A stretch of DNA of 64,000 nucleotides from Sinohyriopsis cumingii (taxonomy: Eukaryota > Mollusca > Bivalvia > Unionida > Unionidae), in the NCBI GenBank assembly GCA_028554795.2, contig CM068839.1, forward strand, positions 18,180,043 through 18,244,042, given 5' to 3'. A model generated the notes under the pieces. It worked only from the letters and a program-made list of their open reading frames with translations, ran no database searches and was not told where the DNA came from. The position numbers and the translations under genes were made by a program. Numbering within the stretch: position 1 is the stretch's first letter; every line of letters begins with the position of its first letter. Of this stretch, positions 1-11,560 are shown one piece after another.

Positions 1-1134
1 TCTGGAATGTTTCGCTCATCGATAAATTCTGCCGACTACTTTTATTTCCCTTTCCCAGGTGATTTGATGTGAGGTTGCATCTATATCAACGTCTTACACC
101 ATAATAATAGCAAAAACAAAACCCCATCTGCCGACTACTGTGATTGTCGATAAAACTTTACAGACCCCAGTTTAAAATCGACCATTAAAATTTAAAACAA
201 TGTAGTTGCACAAATTTCCTTGCGATCTGACACTCAACTTTTTTGCCGAAGAAGGCGTAGCAGGATTTGCAAGCCAGTCTTTGGAAATTATTAAACTTTG
301 CTTCGATAACATGTTCCAAAAGCTGTTATTAAAGGTCAAGGTGACATGTCAAGCAAGGGATCTCACTAAAAATGGACAGGACTTTGTTTTAAGGGTCGAA
401 ATGCACAGAAAGAAATAACAATGAATGGCATAATAACACGTGCCATAAGCGAGAGTAAAGTTTAGAAAAAATAAGAATAACCTGGTTAAACAGCATCACC
501 AATTATTTTCAATACATTACTATAATTATCATAACAATATATCACTGGTATGACCCGCTATGACACTCAACCTTATATTACCTTATAAAGTATCGACGAC
601 TCTTGGTAAGCGAAGATTGTGCTGTGTATTCTGTCGCAATTAAGAGACTAATGAAAGAAAGCTTCGATCTACATAAAAGTGAATATTCTGTTAATGAAAT
701 TGTCTGATCTGATAACAGAAAGGAAGTAAATTGGAAATATAAGGATTCATTGATCATGGCTGTGTATTTATCGATGTATAAAGTTTACTTAATCACTTAC
801 AAAGTTAAAATAAAGTCATTCGGACTATATTCACTTTGTGACTGATTAGGTAAAATTTTCACATCTATAAATACCCGACCATAATCGTTTATTCTTATAT
901 TATACCACTACTAATATTACAAAACCTCGTCTTCCTTTGTTTATTTGATGATTAATATTTCAAGTTGTTTTCCCTTCCCATGTAATATTCTCATTCTATT
1001 TGATCAATGTTTTTTATTCTAATTTCCTCTAATTAAGACCAGAAGTGACCACATAAATAAATGATCATTATTAGAAATCGTAAACCTTGATATAAAGTTT
1101 TATCAGTATGTATGTTTTTGAAATAAGTTTTATG
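1..1134. other. AT-rich non-coding sequence
   Basis: No open frame with recognisable composition or domain, no RNA gene and no obvious repeat is visible on either strand. The longest frame, about 70 codons at 206-418, has no family resemblance and no flanking splice or promoter context, so it is left unannotated. Confidence 0.6.
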
Positions 1135-4100
1135 AACAAGAAAGGAATTGAGAATATAAGAACTTGGACCCGTTAATAAATTAGAAAGGAACTGAGGCCA
1201 TAGGAACATTGACCTGTTGATAAATTTGAAAGGAATTCAGGCTATAGGAACTTGGACCTATTAATAAATTAGAAAGGAATTGAGGCTATAGGAACTTGGA
1301 TCTGTTAATAAATTAGAAAGGAATTGAGGCTATAGGAACTTGGACCTGTTAATAAATTAGAAAGGAACTTGAGGCTATAGGAATTTGGACCTGTTAATAA
1401 ATTAGAAAGGAATTGAGGCTATAGCAACTTGGATCTGTTAATAAATTAGAAAGTAATTGAGGCTTTAGGAACTTGGACCTGTTAATAAATTAGAAAGGAA
1501 CTGAGGCTATAGTAACTTGGACCTGTTAATAAATTAGAAAGGAACTGAGGCTATAGGAACTTGGACCTGTTAATAAATTAGAAAGGAATAGAGGCTATAG
1601 AAACTTGGACCTGTTAATAAATTAGAAAGGAACTGAGGCTATAGTAACTTGGACCTGTTAATACATTAGAAAGAAATTGAGGCTATAGGAACTTGGATCT
1701 GTTAATAAATTAGAAAGGAATTGAGGCTATAGGAACTTGAACCTGTTAATAAATTAGAAAGGAAATTGAGGCTATAGGAATTTGGACCTGTTAATAAATT
1801 AGAAAGGAATTGAGGCTATAGGAACTTGGACCTGTTAATAAATTAGAAAGGAATTGAGGCTATAGGAACTTGGACCTGTTAATAAATTAGAAAGAAATTG
1901 AGGCTATAGAAACTTTGACCTGTTAATCAATCAGAAAGAAATTGAGGCTATAGGAACTTGGGCCTGTTAATAAATTAGAAAGTAATTGAGGCTATAGGAA
2001 CTTGGACCTGTTAATAAACTAGAAAGGAATTGAGGCTATAGGAACTTGGACCTGTTAGAAAATTAGAAAGGAACTGAGGCTATAGGAACTTGGATCTGTT
2101 AATAAATTAGAAAGGAATTGAGGCTATAGGAACTTGGACCTGTTAATAAATTAGAAAGGAAATTGAGGCTATAGGAATTTGGACCTGTTAATAAATTAGA
2201 AAGGAATTGAGGCTATAGGAACTTGGACCTGTTAATAAATTAGAAAGGAAATTGAGGCTATAGGAATTTGGACCTGTTAATAAATTAGAAAGGAATTGAG
2301 TCTATAGGAATTTGGACCTGTTAATAAATTAGAAAGGAATTGAGGCTATAGGAACTTGGACCTGTTAATAAATTAGAAAGGAAATTGAGGCTATAGGAAC
2401 TTGGACCTGTTAGAAAATTAGAAAGGAACTGAGGCTATAGGAACTTGGACCTGTTAGAAAATTAGAAAGGAATTGAGGCTATAGGAACTTTAATCTGTTA
2501 ATAAATTAGAAAGGAACTGAGGCTATAGGAACTTGGATCTGTTAATAAATTAGAAAGGAATTGAGGCTTTAGGAACTTGGACCTGTTAATAAATTAGAAA
2601 GGAATTGAGGCTATAGGAATTTGGACCTGTTAATAAATTAGAAAGGAATTGAGGCTATAGGAACTTGGATCTGTTAATAAATTAGAAAGGAATTGAGGCT
2701 ATAGGAACTTAGACCTGTTAATAAATTAGAAAGGAAATTGAGGCTATAGGAACTTGGACCTGTTAGAAAATTAGAAAGGAATTGAGGCTATAGGAACTTG
2801 GACCTGTTAGAAAATTAGAAAGGAATTGAGGCTATAGGAACTTGGATCTGTTAATAAATTAGAAAGGAATTGAGGTTATAGGAACTTGGATCTGTTAATA
2901 AATTAGAAAGGAATTGAGGCTTTAGGAACTTGGACCTGTTAATAAATTAGAAAGGAATTGAGGCTATAGGAACTTGGACCTGCTAAAAAATTCGAAAGAA
3001 ATTGAGGCTATAGGAACCTTGACCTGTTAATAAATTAGAAAGGAATTGAGGCTTTAGGAACTTGGACCTGTTAATAAATTAGAAAGGAATTGAGGCTATA
3101 GGAACTTGGATCTGTTAATAAATTAGAAAGGAACTGAGGCTATAGGAACTTGGATCTGTTAATAAATTAGAAAGGAAATTGAGGCTATATGAATTTGGAC
3201 CTGTTAATAAATCGGAAAGGAATTGAGGCTATATGAACTTGGATCTGTTAATAAATTAGAAAGGAAATTGAGGCTATAGGAATTTGGACCTGTTAATAAA
3301 TTAGAAAGGAACTGAGGCTATAGGAACTTGGACCTGTTAATAAATTAGAAAGGAACTGAGGCTATAGAAACTTTGACCTGTTAATAAATTAGAAAGAAAT
3401 TGAGGCTATAGGAACTTGGACCTGTTAATAGATTAGAAAGTAATTGAGGCTATAGGAACTTGGACCTGTTAATAAATTAGAAAGGAATCGAGGCTATAGG
3501 AACTTTGACCTGTTAATAAATTAGAAAGGAACTGAGGCTATAGGAACTTGGACCTGTTAATAAATTAGAAAGTAATTGAGGCTTTAGGAACTTGGACCTG
3601 TTAATAAATTAGAAAGTAATTGAGGCTATAGGAACTTGGACCTGTTAATAAATTAGAAAGGAATTGAGGCTATAGGAACTTGGACCTGTTAATAAATTAG
3701 AAAGGAACTGAGGCTATAGGAACTTGGACCTGTTAATAAATTAGAAAGGAACTGAGGCTATAGAAACTTTGACCTGTTAATAAATTAGAAAGAAACTGAG
3801 GCTATAGGAACTTGGACCTGTTAATAGATTTGAAAGTAATTGAGGCTATAGGAACTTGGACCTGTTAATAAATTAGAAAGGAATCGAGGCTATAGGAACT
3901 TGGACCTGTTAATAAATTAGAAAGTAATTGAGGCTATAGGAACTTGGACCTGTTAATAAATTAGAAAGGAATTGAGGCTATAGGAACTTGGACCTGTTAA
4001 TAAATTAGAAAGGAATTGAGGCTATAGGAACTTGGACCTGTTAAAAAATTCGAAAGAAATTGAGGCTATAGGAACTTTAACCTGTTAATAAATTAGAATG

Positions 4101-4139
4101 GAATTGAGGCTATAGGAACTTGGACCTGTTAATAAATTA
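1135..4139. repeat. Minisatellite, 44-bp unit, about 68 copies
   Basis: A continuous head-to-tail array runs for about 3.0 kb. The core reads around GAGGCTATAGGAACTTGGAC followed by CTGTTAATAAATTAGAAAGG. The basic period is 44 bp; many units are 45 bp through one extra A before the ATTGAGG motif. Recurrent variants include GACCTG versus GATCTG, TTAATAAATT versus TTAGAAAATT, and GGAACTTGG versus GGAATTTGG. The period is not a multiple of three and no long frame crosses the array, so it is non-coding. The first and last units are the most diverged. There are no unique spacers, so it is not a CRISPR array. It ends about 4.5 kb upstream of the putative first exon of the modular gene. Confidence 0.97.
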
Positions 4140-4831
4140 TTATGTTGCTGGTTTGCGTTTAGATCTTACCTATTCATAATACGTTTAGATAATTGCTGTG
4201 GGCGACACATAATTACACATATTAACTGTTCTTACGCACTTATAGTGAATTCCCTGCAGCTATCTAGTTACTGTCTGTTGAAGTGGCATTTTGGCAATCT
4301 GTGCAGCATATTTTCTTATGTCGATCAGTGTAACTATAATTTGTCTATCATAAAAATGTGAATTGTTGAAACGTTTCTAAAACTAACAAACACTCAAAAC
4401 TAAATGGATTTCCTTATTCAAGTATACGAGGGGGAGAGAGAGAGCGGCGTTCGGACGTACCAAAATATGCTAATTCACCATGTTACAATCTAGATTATGT
4501 GACTTGCTTAGTGTATTTAAATTCAAGTTTAACGACATACCACCAAGATTTGTGAATCGATTATGGAAGGATTATGTTGTAATCAAGTATATTTACCGCA
4601 TGTTTTCGTATTATTGAAGCTCATTTACAACATATCAGTACCGATATCAATTAGTACTGATATAAATTGGAAATTATATGAATCAGTACTGCTAAAGACA
4701 AATATTTCCTCAAAAGTAGATTTAATGATGATCAGTGTAAGAAGAATTTCATTGTACCATAAAAACGTGAATTGTTGAAAAGTATCTAAAAATAAAAAAG
4801 CCTCAAAACTAAGAGCTGACTTATTCAAGTA

Positions 4832-4834
<3 letters not shown>

Positions 4835-4871
<37 letters not shown>
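4835..4871. repeat. (GA)n microsatellite
   Basis: An uninterrupted GA dinucleotide run of about 18 units sits at the 3' end of the second copy of the local duplicated segment. Confidence 0.95.
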
Positions 4872-4872
<1 letters not shown>

Positions 4873-5011
4873 CAAATATTCTGTCACGCAACATAAAATA
4901 TTTCAATTTTACGCATTTTTGTTTTTCATCAGACTATGTCTGTGTTATCACATATTCGTTTTGATGGAAAAACTAAAAGTTATATTGATTGCTGTATGGC
5001 AGCGAATCGAT

Positions 5012-5016
<5 letters not shown>

Positions 5017-5045
<29 letters not shown>
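5017..5045. repeat. (GA)n microsatellite
   Basis: An uninterrupted GA run of about 14 units belongs to the third diverged copy of the local duplicated segment. Confidence 0.95.
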
Positions 5046-5048
<3 letters not shown>

Positions 5049-5095
5049 GTTTGAACGGGCAAAAATATGCTAATTTACAATTATTTGTGATTTGT

Positions 5096-7089
5096 CATGG
5101 CTTGGCAATGCATACAGGTGTTATAATAGAGGCAAAGTAGTTCCATGTTTCTTGATGTCCTGTGTAAGACAAATAAACTCTTTTATTCGAAATGAATAAG
5201 CTACTGATAATTAGTCTTCAAGTAACTCTTCTATTCCTCCACAACAACTGGAATTATGCAGTTATCTAACATTATATAATATTTGTATTATCGCGATTTG
5301 TAGCCCAATTGTGCTGACAGCATGTCGGTTCATTAAATTGCATATATTTATACATTATGTTTATTAATAATGTTATTGCCACCCTAAAAAACGGTGTTTT
5401 AGATTTTCAATCTTCTCACTTTTATTCTAGGACAATTATAAATATCTTTTATTAAGCTAGAATGCGACAATGATGTATTGTTTGACCCACTCAGTTTTTC
5501 ATGCTACGAAAGATACGACATCACGTACGTTGTGGGGTTGACATCCAAGTGACATAATGGCAGCAATTAGTTCAATTGGTGAAATGTTGAATGACAATAT
5601 GTTGTTATGATACGTCATTAGTTTAAATGAATTTTACGAATGAACGTCTTAAAAATATAATTGACAAATCGCTACTTTAATCTGGATTACATTTCCAAAC
5701 CTTTGTGTCTCAAGGTGTTCATTCATATTTGAAGGTTGGAGTTTTAAAATAGTGTTGTCTAGATCTTCATGTCTGGGAATTGATTATTAACAATCTAATA
5801 CGATTATTGAATTACATTATACTTATAAACAAGCGAAAATTATGTAATACTTAAAAACAATCGAAAAAGTATATTGAATTACGCAGTGAATCGGATTGAT
5901 TCAGAACTTATTTTTGATTGTTATTGAGTATTGCGTTTAGTTGACCATTTGGTGCTTATTATAAAATTATCAGCATATAGCCCTTTCTTGAAACTCAGTC
6001 TCTTCGATCATATTCTATCTCAGTAGAGATTTTAGAATTTTTTTACCTGTATACTTTTGAATCAGATCATATATTCTTAGTGGTATTTCCGAGGGTTCTT
6101 TAGTAATGCCCCATCCTTTTCTACTGTTTATAAGTTACTCAGCTTTGCATCCAATGCAATCTAACACTGATCTCTTTCAGTGATATTTGAATTTTACCAA
6201 CGATACTCATGAAATTGTCATGAGTCCACATGGTGACAATAGCTGTTTGTTATTCTTAGAACAGTTCACATGTCATAAGATGGAACTTTCTATGCATAAT
6301 ATAGATTCGAACAACCCTTCATTGACTACACACAAGCAACGCAGCTGATAAAGACAATTACACGAGGTAGCCACAGAGTAATTTCTACGTTCGACGAGAG
6401 GCAACTAAAAAGCATGAGGCAGCCACCGAAAAATGGGAGGTAGAAAGCCAGTGTAAGGTTTCCGCCAGAACATTTTGGAAAAACTGGTGGCAGTAAACCA
6501 GTGTGATGGATGTACCGACGAATGATGTGGCAAATTTAAAGTTTGAAGGGAGTCATAACAAGAAGGAACCACGGAAACGGGATACAGAAGCCAATGTAGG
6601 ATTGACACCTGACAACGGATATTGAAGCCAGTCATATACCAGTGCAGCCAGCTAACCGGACGATGCATTAACTCTAGAGGACCAATCGTTAGCGGAGAAG
6701 AGCAAGAATTACGACTGCCAAATTGCCTCAGTGTATACGGTTTTTGATTTTGGCTTGAAAACCACTTTTGATGAAATCTCTATTTTATCATTTTCATTTG
6801 ATCTTTTATTTCCACCATCTAAATTACTATTCTTTAATATTGCGTGATACCAAAATAATATGAGTCACCTGACTTAATAGACTGGGATCTTGTGAGGAAA
6901 CGGAAAGTACACTATATACACTTAATTCCAATTTTATGAATTGAATCGTCAATGAAAATTATTTTGACTTGTGGATTTGGCTAATTACACGGGTGACTTA
7001 CACATTATTGGTTATATTAATTAGTGACTGGACTAAATTTGATTAATAAAAAGTACGAACTGGTGTTTCGGAGCTCTGTTGCGCTTGTG
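5096..7089. other. AT-rich non-coding sequence
   Basis: Nothing supported. Around 6405-6610 the sequence is less AT-rich and contains loosely repeated AAGCCAGTGTAAGG/AAACCAGTGTGATGG-like phrases, possibly remains of a small degenerate repeat. No domain is recognisable in any frame. Confidence 0.5.
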
Positions 7090-7520
7090 CCTTCTGTCGG
7101 ATTCGTTTCATCTATGCCTCTCTCGGACATTGTACTATATGACGGACTGTGGAACTATTTCCAACCCGTCTAAACTGTCAGGTGCCCCAAAATGCGTGAA
7201 ATTCGGGACAGGAGTTGCGCTATAAACGGGTGGTTCCCAATAAGCTTCTGGACAGTTAATACTGACTTTAAACATAAGTGTGTGTTGGGTCTACTCCCAC
7301 TCGTGATAGCCATACATACAGGTCGAATGGGATTTTATTCTCCCTCGATCTGTTGGCTTAATGTACCAGCACTCATTGAGTACATAAACACGTGGGGATG
7401 TGGCTCTGATTCCTTTTCCCAGTAACAATTAAACAGCCTGAAGTACAGGCATTAAACCATCGCACATGCCCGACCGGGCGAAAACGACGTAAATTTAAGT
7501 AGTCAGTCAGTCATTCGCGC
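7090..7520 (+). mobile_element. Possible retroelement 3' remnant with CAGT-type tail
   Basis: About 430 bp of higher GC content than its surroundings ends in AACGACGTAAATTTAAGTAG followed by CAGTCAGTCAGT at about 7502-7513. A terminal GACGTTAAAT-like motif followed by a short simple repeat is a common ending of mollusc SINEs and some LINEs (general knowledge). I see no tRNA-like A/B boxes, no reverse-transcriptase frame and no target-site duplication, so the class and the 5' limit are unresolved. Confidence 0.3.
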
Positions 7521-7595
7521 AAATCAACATTGAATAATTTAACCATGGCGACAAACCATATGGACAAGATACTTAAATTGCAGTAAGTGGTAGAT

Positions 7596-7945
7596 GAAGT
7601 TAGAATGGTAGAAAAGATGCTGGTTGGATTGGAGGATGAGTATTATAGCTCCCACCTTGTAAAGATGAAGATTAAAAATTTAAGGAAGGCTTAGGAAAGG
7701 GTTAGAGAGAAAAAGGAGGAAAAAGACGAAAAGTAGGAAAAAGAGTAAAAGGAACGGATAAGAAGATGGAATGAGAAACAATGAACGAAGAGGAAAACAA
7801 GAAGAGGAAAAATGAGAAGGAGGAAGAGAATGAGAAGTAGGACAAAGAAGACAAAAAGAAGATGAAAAAGAAGAATGTAGTAGAGTAGATAAGGTGTCGG
7901 TTGAAATGAATAAGAGATGACAGAAATTAGAAGAAAAAGAAGAAG
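7596..7945. repeat. Purine-rich low-complexity tract
   Basis: The + strand consists almost wholly of A and G (AAG, GAA, GAAAAAG words) with scattered T and very few C. Frames through it would give Lys/Glu/Arg-rich peptides, but several TAG/TAA stops interrupt each and no conserved feature appears, so it is read as low-complexity DNA. Confidence 0.7.
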
Positions 7946-8670
7946 AAACCCAAATGCCCTTTTTCAGTGCTCCTCCATTGCGTCGAAAATATATTTATTA
8001 TCTCTTCCCTAAAACATTTGTAGTCGATTTTATGTGTGATATGTCTCTGTCTATATCGCTAACATTTTCTCTAACCACGTCTTTATGTCTATGTCTATAT
8101 TTTTCCTAGAATAACGCGTATTCAGGTTAACCGTTGACACACTGTTCCGCCCGATTGAGGTCAGCCATTGCAACATTTCTGTATAGAGGCCCAACCTTTT
8201 GTCCGTTTATTCCTTGTCCGTATACTTCTTGTCCGTAAAGTGGCGAGACCCTCTCTGTAATGCTAATTACAATTGTCCGTAATGTGGCACTATTCGCTAT
8301 AAACGGGGTTTTATGAGAATGAACTATATACGTTGGTGTGGAAAAACACTCTCGAAGATGTAGTTTCCTAGTATACGCAGTGTTTAACGGAAAAGACTAA
8401 TTGAAGTCAATTAAGAAAAGTGATCTCATTGTCTCTAAGGTCCAACGTTCAACACAGCGTGCGATCTTTTTACTGCCGAGATTTATTTTTCAAGTCCGGT
8501 TAATAACCTAAACAAATTAACCAATTCAATGCTTTTAAAGATGCAAGCAATTTTCCAATTACGGAAAGCGGATATGATTGTTTGAAATACCGTCTCTGGT
8601 AATTGATGTCAGTTTAATAAAACACTGTAATTTGAATTACACATGTGCTACTGCGTTGATACATGAAACA
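7946..8670. other. Non-coding sequence upstream of the putative promoter
   Basis: No coding or RNA feature is visible apart from the short TTGTCCGT repeats annotated separately. If the first exon at 8747 is right, this is its proximal 5' flank. Confidence 0.4.
8199..8288. repeat. TTGTCCGT short repeats
   Basis: The octamer TTGTCCGT occurs at 8199-8206, 8214-8221, 8229-8236 and 8273-8280. The first three are spaced exactly 15 bp apart. The last two share a longer match, GTCCGTAAAGTGGC versus GTCCGTAATGTGGC, 44 bp apart. This could be a decayed tandem repeat or a cluster of binding sites; nothing in the sequence decides. Confidence 0.7.
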
Positions 8671-8671
8671 A

Positions 8672-8678
8672 TATTTAA
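8672..8678 (+). promoter_or_regulatory. TATA-like box of the modular gene
   Basis: TATTTAA lies 69 bp upstream of the first ATG. A start site 25-32 bp downstream would fall near 8700-8710 and give a 5' UTR of about 40-45 nt. The block from 8679 to 8737 is the one found again, diverged, inside intron 1 (9545-9604). Assignment rests on position only. Confidence 0.4.
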
Positions 8679-8746
8679 AGGGTCCTGGCACTTTGATGAC
8701 CTGAGAGTTCTGACTTTTCACAGTTGAAACAGTGGATCAGAGAAAA

Positions 8747-8786
8747 ATGATGTTGATATTCTCTCTCTTTGGATTTGTTTTGGGCG
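8747..8786 (+). CDS. Exon 1: start codon and signal peptide
   Basis: The start is ATG at 8747 (A at -3), immediately followed by a second in-frame ATG. It encodes MMLIFSLFGFVLG plus the first base of a Gly/Ala codon, then a canonical donor (G|GTAAGT at 8787). The hydrophobic run LIFSLFGFVLG is a short signal-peptide core. Spliced in phase 1 to the LDLa exon, the junction codon becomes GCT (Ala), giving VLGA before TSC, a plausible signal-peptidase site. Evidence is the combination of TATA-like box, Kozak A, hydrophobic leader, strong donor and matching phase. The exon is only 40 nt and is joined to its partner across 8.4 kb, so it could belong to another transcript. Confidence 0.5.
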
Positions 8787-10689
8787 GTAAGTTTATTTCT
8801 CGAATTGAATTCTCTTTCCTATTTCATTTTCCATTTACAAAACTTTGCAACACATCCAACAAGCATGAAAGTCAAGTAAGTTGTGTGTACCAACTCTGAT
8901 TACGATATATAATAGTTATTAACTGCATCCTGACGCGATAATGCTGGCTAGTGTCCAAAGCGTTTGTCGGCGACAGAGTGCTAGTCGTGTGTCCCAGGTC
9001 ACAAGGTCAATACTTCCCTAAATCTACATAAACATTATCAGAAAACAATATCAACCGCAGGATCTCAGAGACCAGTATATCTGGCACCCCCCCTCCCTTG
9101 ACATCAAAAAATAAAAAACACGACAGTAACAACATAAAATCATAAACAACAGAGAACAAAAAAGAAAAAAGAAAAACAACAACAACAGTAATATGTCATT
9201 GACATTTTTATATCAAAGATATTTTCTTTTCTTTCTTAGTTTGAATGCATATGGGTTACGCAACACTGCTGCAATTGCGAGCGTAGCTATCACAGTGTTT
9301 GACTTTTAAAACAGCACTCCACAAACTAATCCATTCTACCAACTGATCAAACAATCAAACATACAATTAAGACATATGAAAGTACTGCAAGGAACGAGAG
9401 AGTTTCAGGTAGATAAAAGAAAATAAATAAAACCAAATATTTCACTATAGCATTAAAAATATCAGGACAGATAGCGGAGTTGTTAGAAATGTATTCAAGG
9501 GAGGTAACTTGAACGAGGCTATTTTCTTTACCTTTGCTCCACATAGGGTTCTGGTACTTTGATGACTTGAGAGCTCCAACTTTTCACAGTTGAAACAGTG
9601 CATCTTAAAAAGGGACATGTATACAGTCAAGTTTTGTCCATTTGCAAAAAGCACAACGGAGAGAATGTTATCAAACTTCTGTTTTGCTTTCATTTACTTT
9701 TACTGAAGTTACCTGCTATGGCATTCGGGAAACAACACGCTGATTAAACTAGGCATCTGGTCGAATAGATCCATCTAAATGCTCGAGAAAATAAATCTCG
9801 AAATAATCCAAAGTATAATAACGCTAGCAATCAATAAATTAATGAACATGAATAGGCTAGAGATTCTAAAAGTTCAATACATGAATTATACAATATTAGA
9901 ATAATAAAACAATTATCAGCTATTTCTTTTATGCTCCCTGATAAAACTCTAAGTTCAGGAAATGAATATTCACAACTTCTCGATGAATCCTACAGATCAT
10001 AACCCGAATGTACACCGATAGCTGCCCAAATAGAATATCCTCGCCCTTTTGAGTCGAAACGAAATGGAAACATCAGATTAATTCGCGAACATTGAGAACT
10101 TTGTTCGGAATTACTTTTGATCACATGGCACAATATGACGGCGGAAGGAAACCTTGTCACAATCGGAACGTTTTCGGACTTTGCAGACTATACATATTGT
10201 TCATTCTACAGTAGAAGACGACTAAACCCATTGAACATATGTATAAACCCACCACTGGTTCCGAGGTTAATCGGAACTACATCGGCTACTTTTGCGTCAG
10301 AAACATGTCTTCGCACCAGTTTACATTAAAAAAATTATACATTTTGCTAGCAGCAAATTTCTCTGCATTCAGAAACCTGATCTATTATGACCGCCTTGGG
10401 CATTTATACATCTGGATTTGACAGTAATATAAACCAAGATGTTAAGAATAAAACTTTTGTTCGATCAGTCGTTACATTTTGGTTGGTTGAAAAATGGTTT
10501 CGTAAGGAGCCAAAGTGATCCAAATGGAAGTCTCATCATAAATTTGAGAATGATCCGTAGAATTTATCATGTTGCGAATTCTGAGTTAGTTGCCTTTCAG
10601 ACCACGTCGGATAGTTACGAAACAATGATAGACCGAAACGTTTATAAAGAAACTTTGAGCGAGCTAAATGCATGATTTTTCTGCAAATT
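8787..10689 (+). other. 5' part of intron 1
   Basis: AT-rich, with an A-rich low-complexity patch at about 9105-9195. It contains the duplicated leader block at 9545-9604. No further exon with domain content was recognised; the short frames at 9347-9693 and 10117-10675 show no conserved features. Confidence 0.45.
9545..9604 (+). repeat. Diverged duplicate of the promoter-proximal leader
   Basis: This roughly 60-bp block repeats 8679-8737: both contain AGGGTYCTGGYACTTTGATG and ACTTTTCACAGTTGAAACAG in the same spacing, with about 85-90% identity by eye. The original lies directly between the TATA-like box and the ATG of exon 1. In the copy the similarity stops before the ATG, and no signal peptide follows. 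It may be a relic of an upstream exon duplication or an alternative leader. Confidence 0.75.
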
Positions 10690-11560
10690 ATTTACATCTG
10701 AGGCATATTTTTGTTTCGCAGAAATAGGTGAGTCGGTCCGACAAGGAAGTGAAATTGAGACATATTTTTGTCTAAAAGAAATAGCCGGGTGGTCTAAATG
10801 TGAAATCGCTAACAATTACACTTCTGGTTCTTGTGAGACCGTAAAAAAAGTTTAATGAAAGAAGGGACTTCTTCAGACCAGTTAGGGGTGTATCCTTTTT
10901 CAAACGTGGATGTTTGTCTACTGATTCCGACGTGATCACCTACTTTGAATTTGGATCTAAACATAAGGCGTCTTTGGCTTGTTGTTTTTTGTTATCCGAA
11001 GTAGATACCTCAGGTATGATTTAAATGCTGCGGTACCACGTATGATTGTAGTGTTCGACGATGTCTGGCAAGAAATCTAAGTATCGCTTGGTGTTATTGC
11101 CGGTGAATCTCTTTCACATGCGATTTGTGAGTACTGTTAAACCGTTCGATTAAGGATGCTTTGATTAGGTTGTGTTCTGTATAAGGTGATGCTTTTTTTA
11201 AGCCAATTTGTAAAGATTTCTTATAAATTCACTACCATGATCTGCCAATAATATATTTGGTCTGTGTTTACGTACAATTTTATCAAACGCCTCAACCATA
11301 AAATTTTCATGTTTATTTTGTAACATATATCGTGTTGCATCGCGATGGAATGGCGCCGTTTTAGGGCTCTTGACCTGGCATTGGCTGATCGTTTTCATCC
11401 AGTTATTGTTCCAGGGGTCCCACTGTCCGGTGTATTTATGTTCATCCTCTACTAGGTCTGGCAAGGTTTGCGTGGACGTCCATCGCTCCACCGAGAATGT
11501 GTAGCTGTCCGCAACATTTGTAATCTCCCACGCACATACTTGTTTCCGCGGGAAGGTCTT
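10690..11560 (-). pseudogene. Polinton integrase (rve family) fragment
   Basis: Read from high to low coordinates. The longest unbroken frame (11491-11198) ends in the catalytic-core stretch NILLADHGSEF, where the normal Asp-x-Gly...Glu pattern is still visible. Downstream fragments in shifted frames show KASLIERFN (about 11140-11170) and RYLDFLPDIVEHYNHT (about 11040-11095), typical of the C-terminal part of the core. Next come FKVGDHV (about 10930-10950) and FEKGYTPNWSEEV (about 10868-10905), the SH3-like C-terminal domain characteristic of Polinton and LTR-type integrases. At least two frameshifts and several stops separate these blocks, so it is a pseudogene. Its role in intact elements is cutting and joining element ends to the host chromosome. 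Family assignment is secure; the exact N-terminus is not visible. Confidence 0.85.

Larger units (their letters stand above)
4290..5095. repeat. Three diverged copies of a GA-tailed segment
   Basis: The stretch at about 4321-4446 (GATCAGTGTAA, then GTGAATTGTTGAAA, CTCAAAACTAA and TATTCAAGTA, ending in a GA run) recurs at about 4731-4871 with the same landmarks in the same order. A third, more diverged copy around 4950-5090 shares the GA run and the following AAAATATGCTAATT motif, also present at 4463-4477. This looks like local duplication followed by GA-tract expansion. No coding frame is supported; frames through the GA runs are low-complexity artefacts. Confidence 0.6.

Noticed and set aside
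1135-4139. CRISPR array or coding repeat
   Set aside because: There are no unique spacers between the 44-bp units, the genome context is eukaryotic, and a 44-bp period cannot hold a reading frame.
4625-5140. Short frames crossing the GA microsatellites
   Set aside because: They consist largely of Ser-Leu or Arg-Glu runs produced by the GA repeat.
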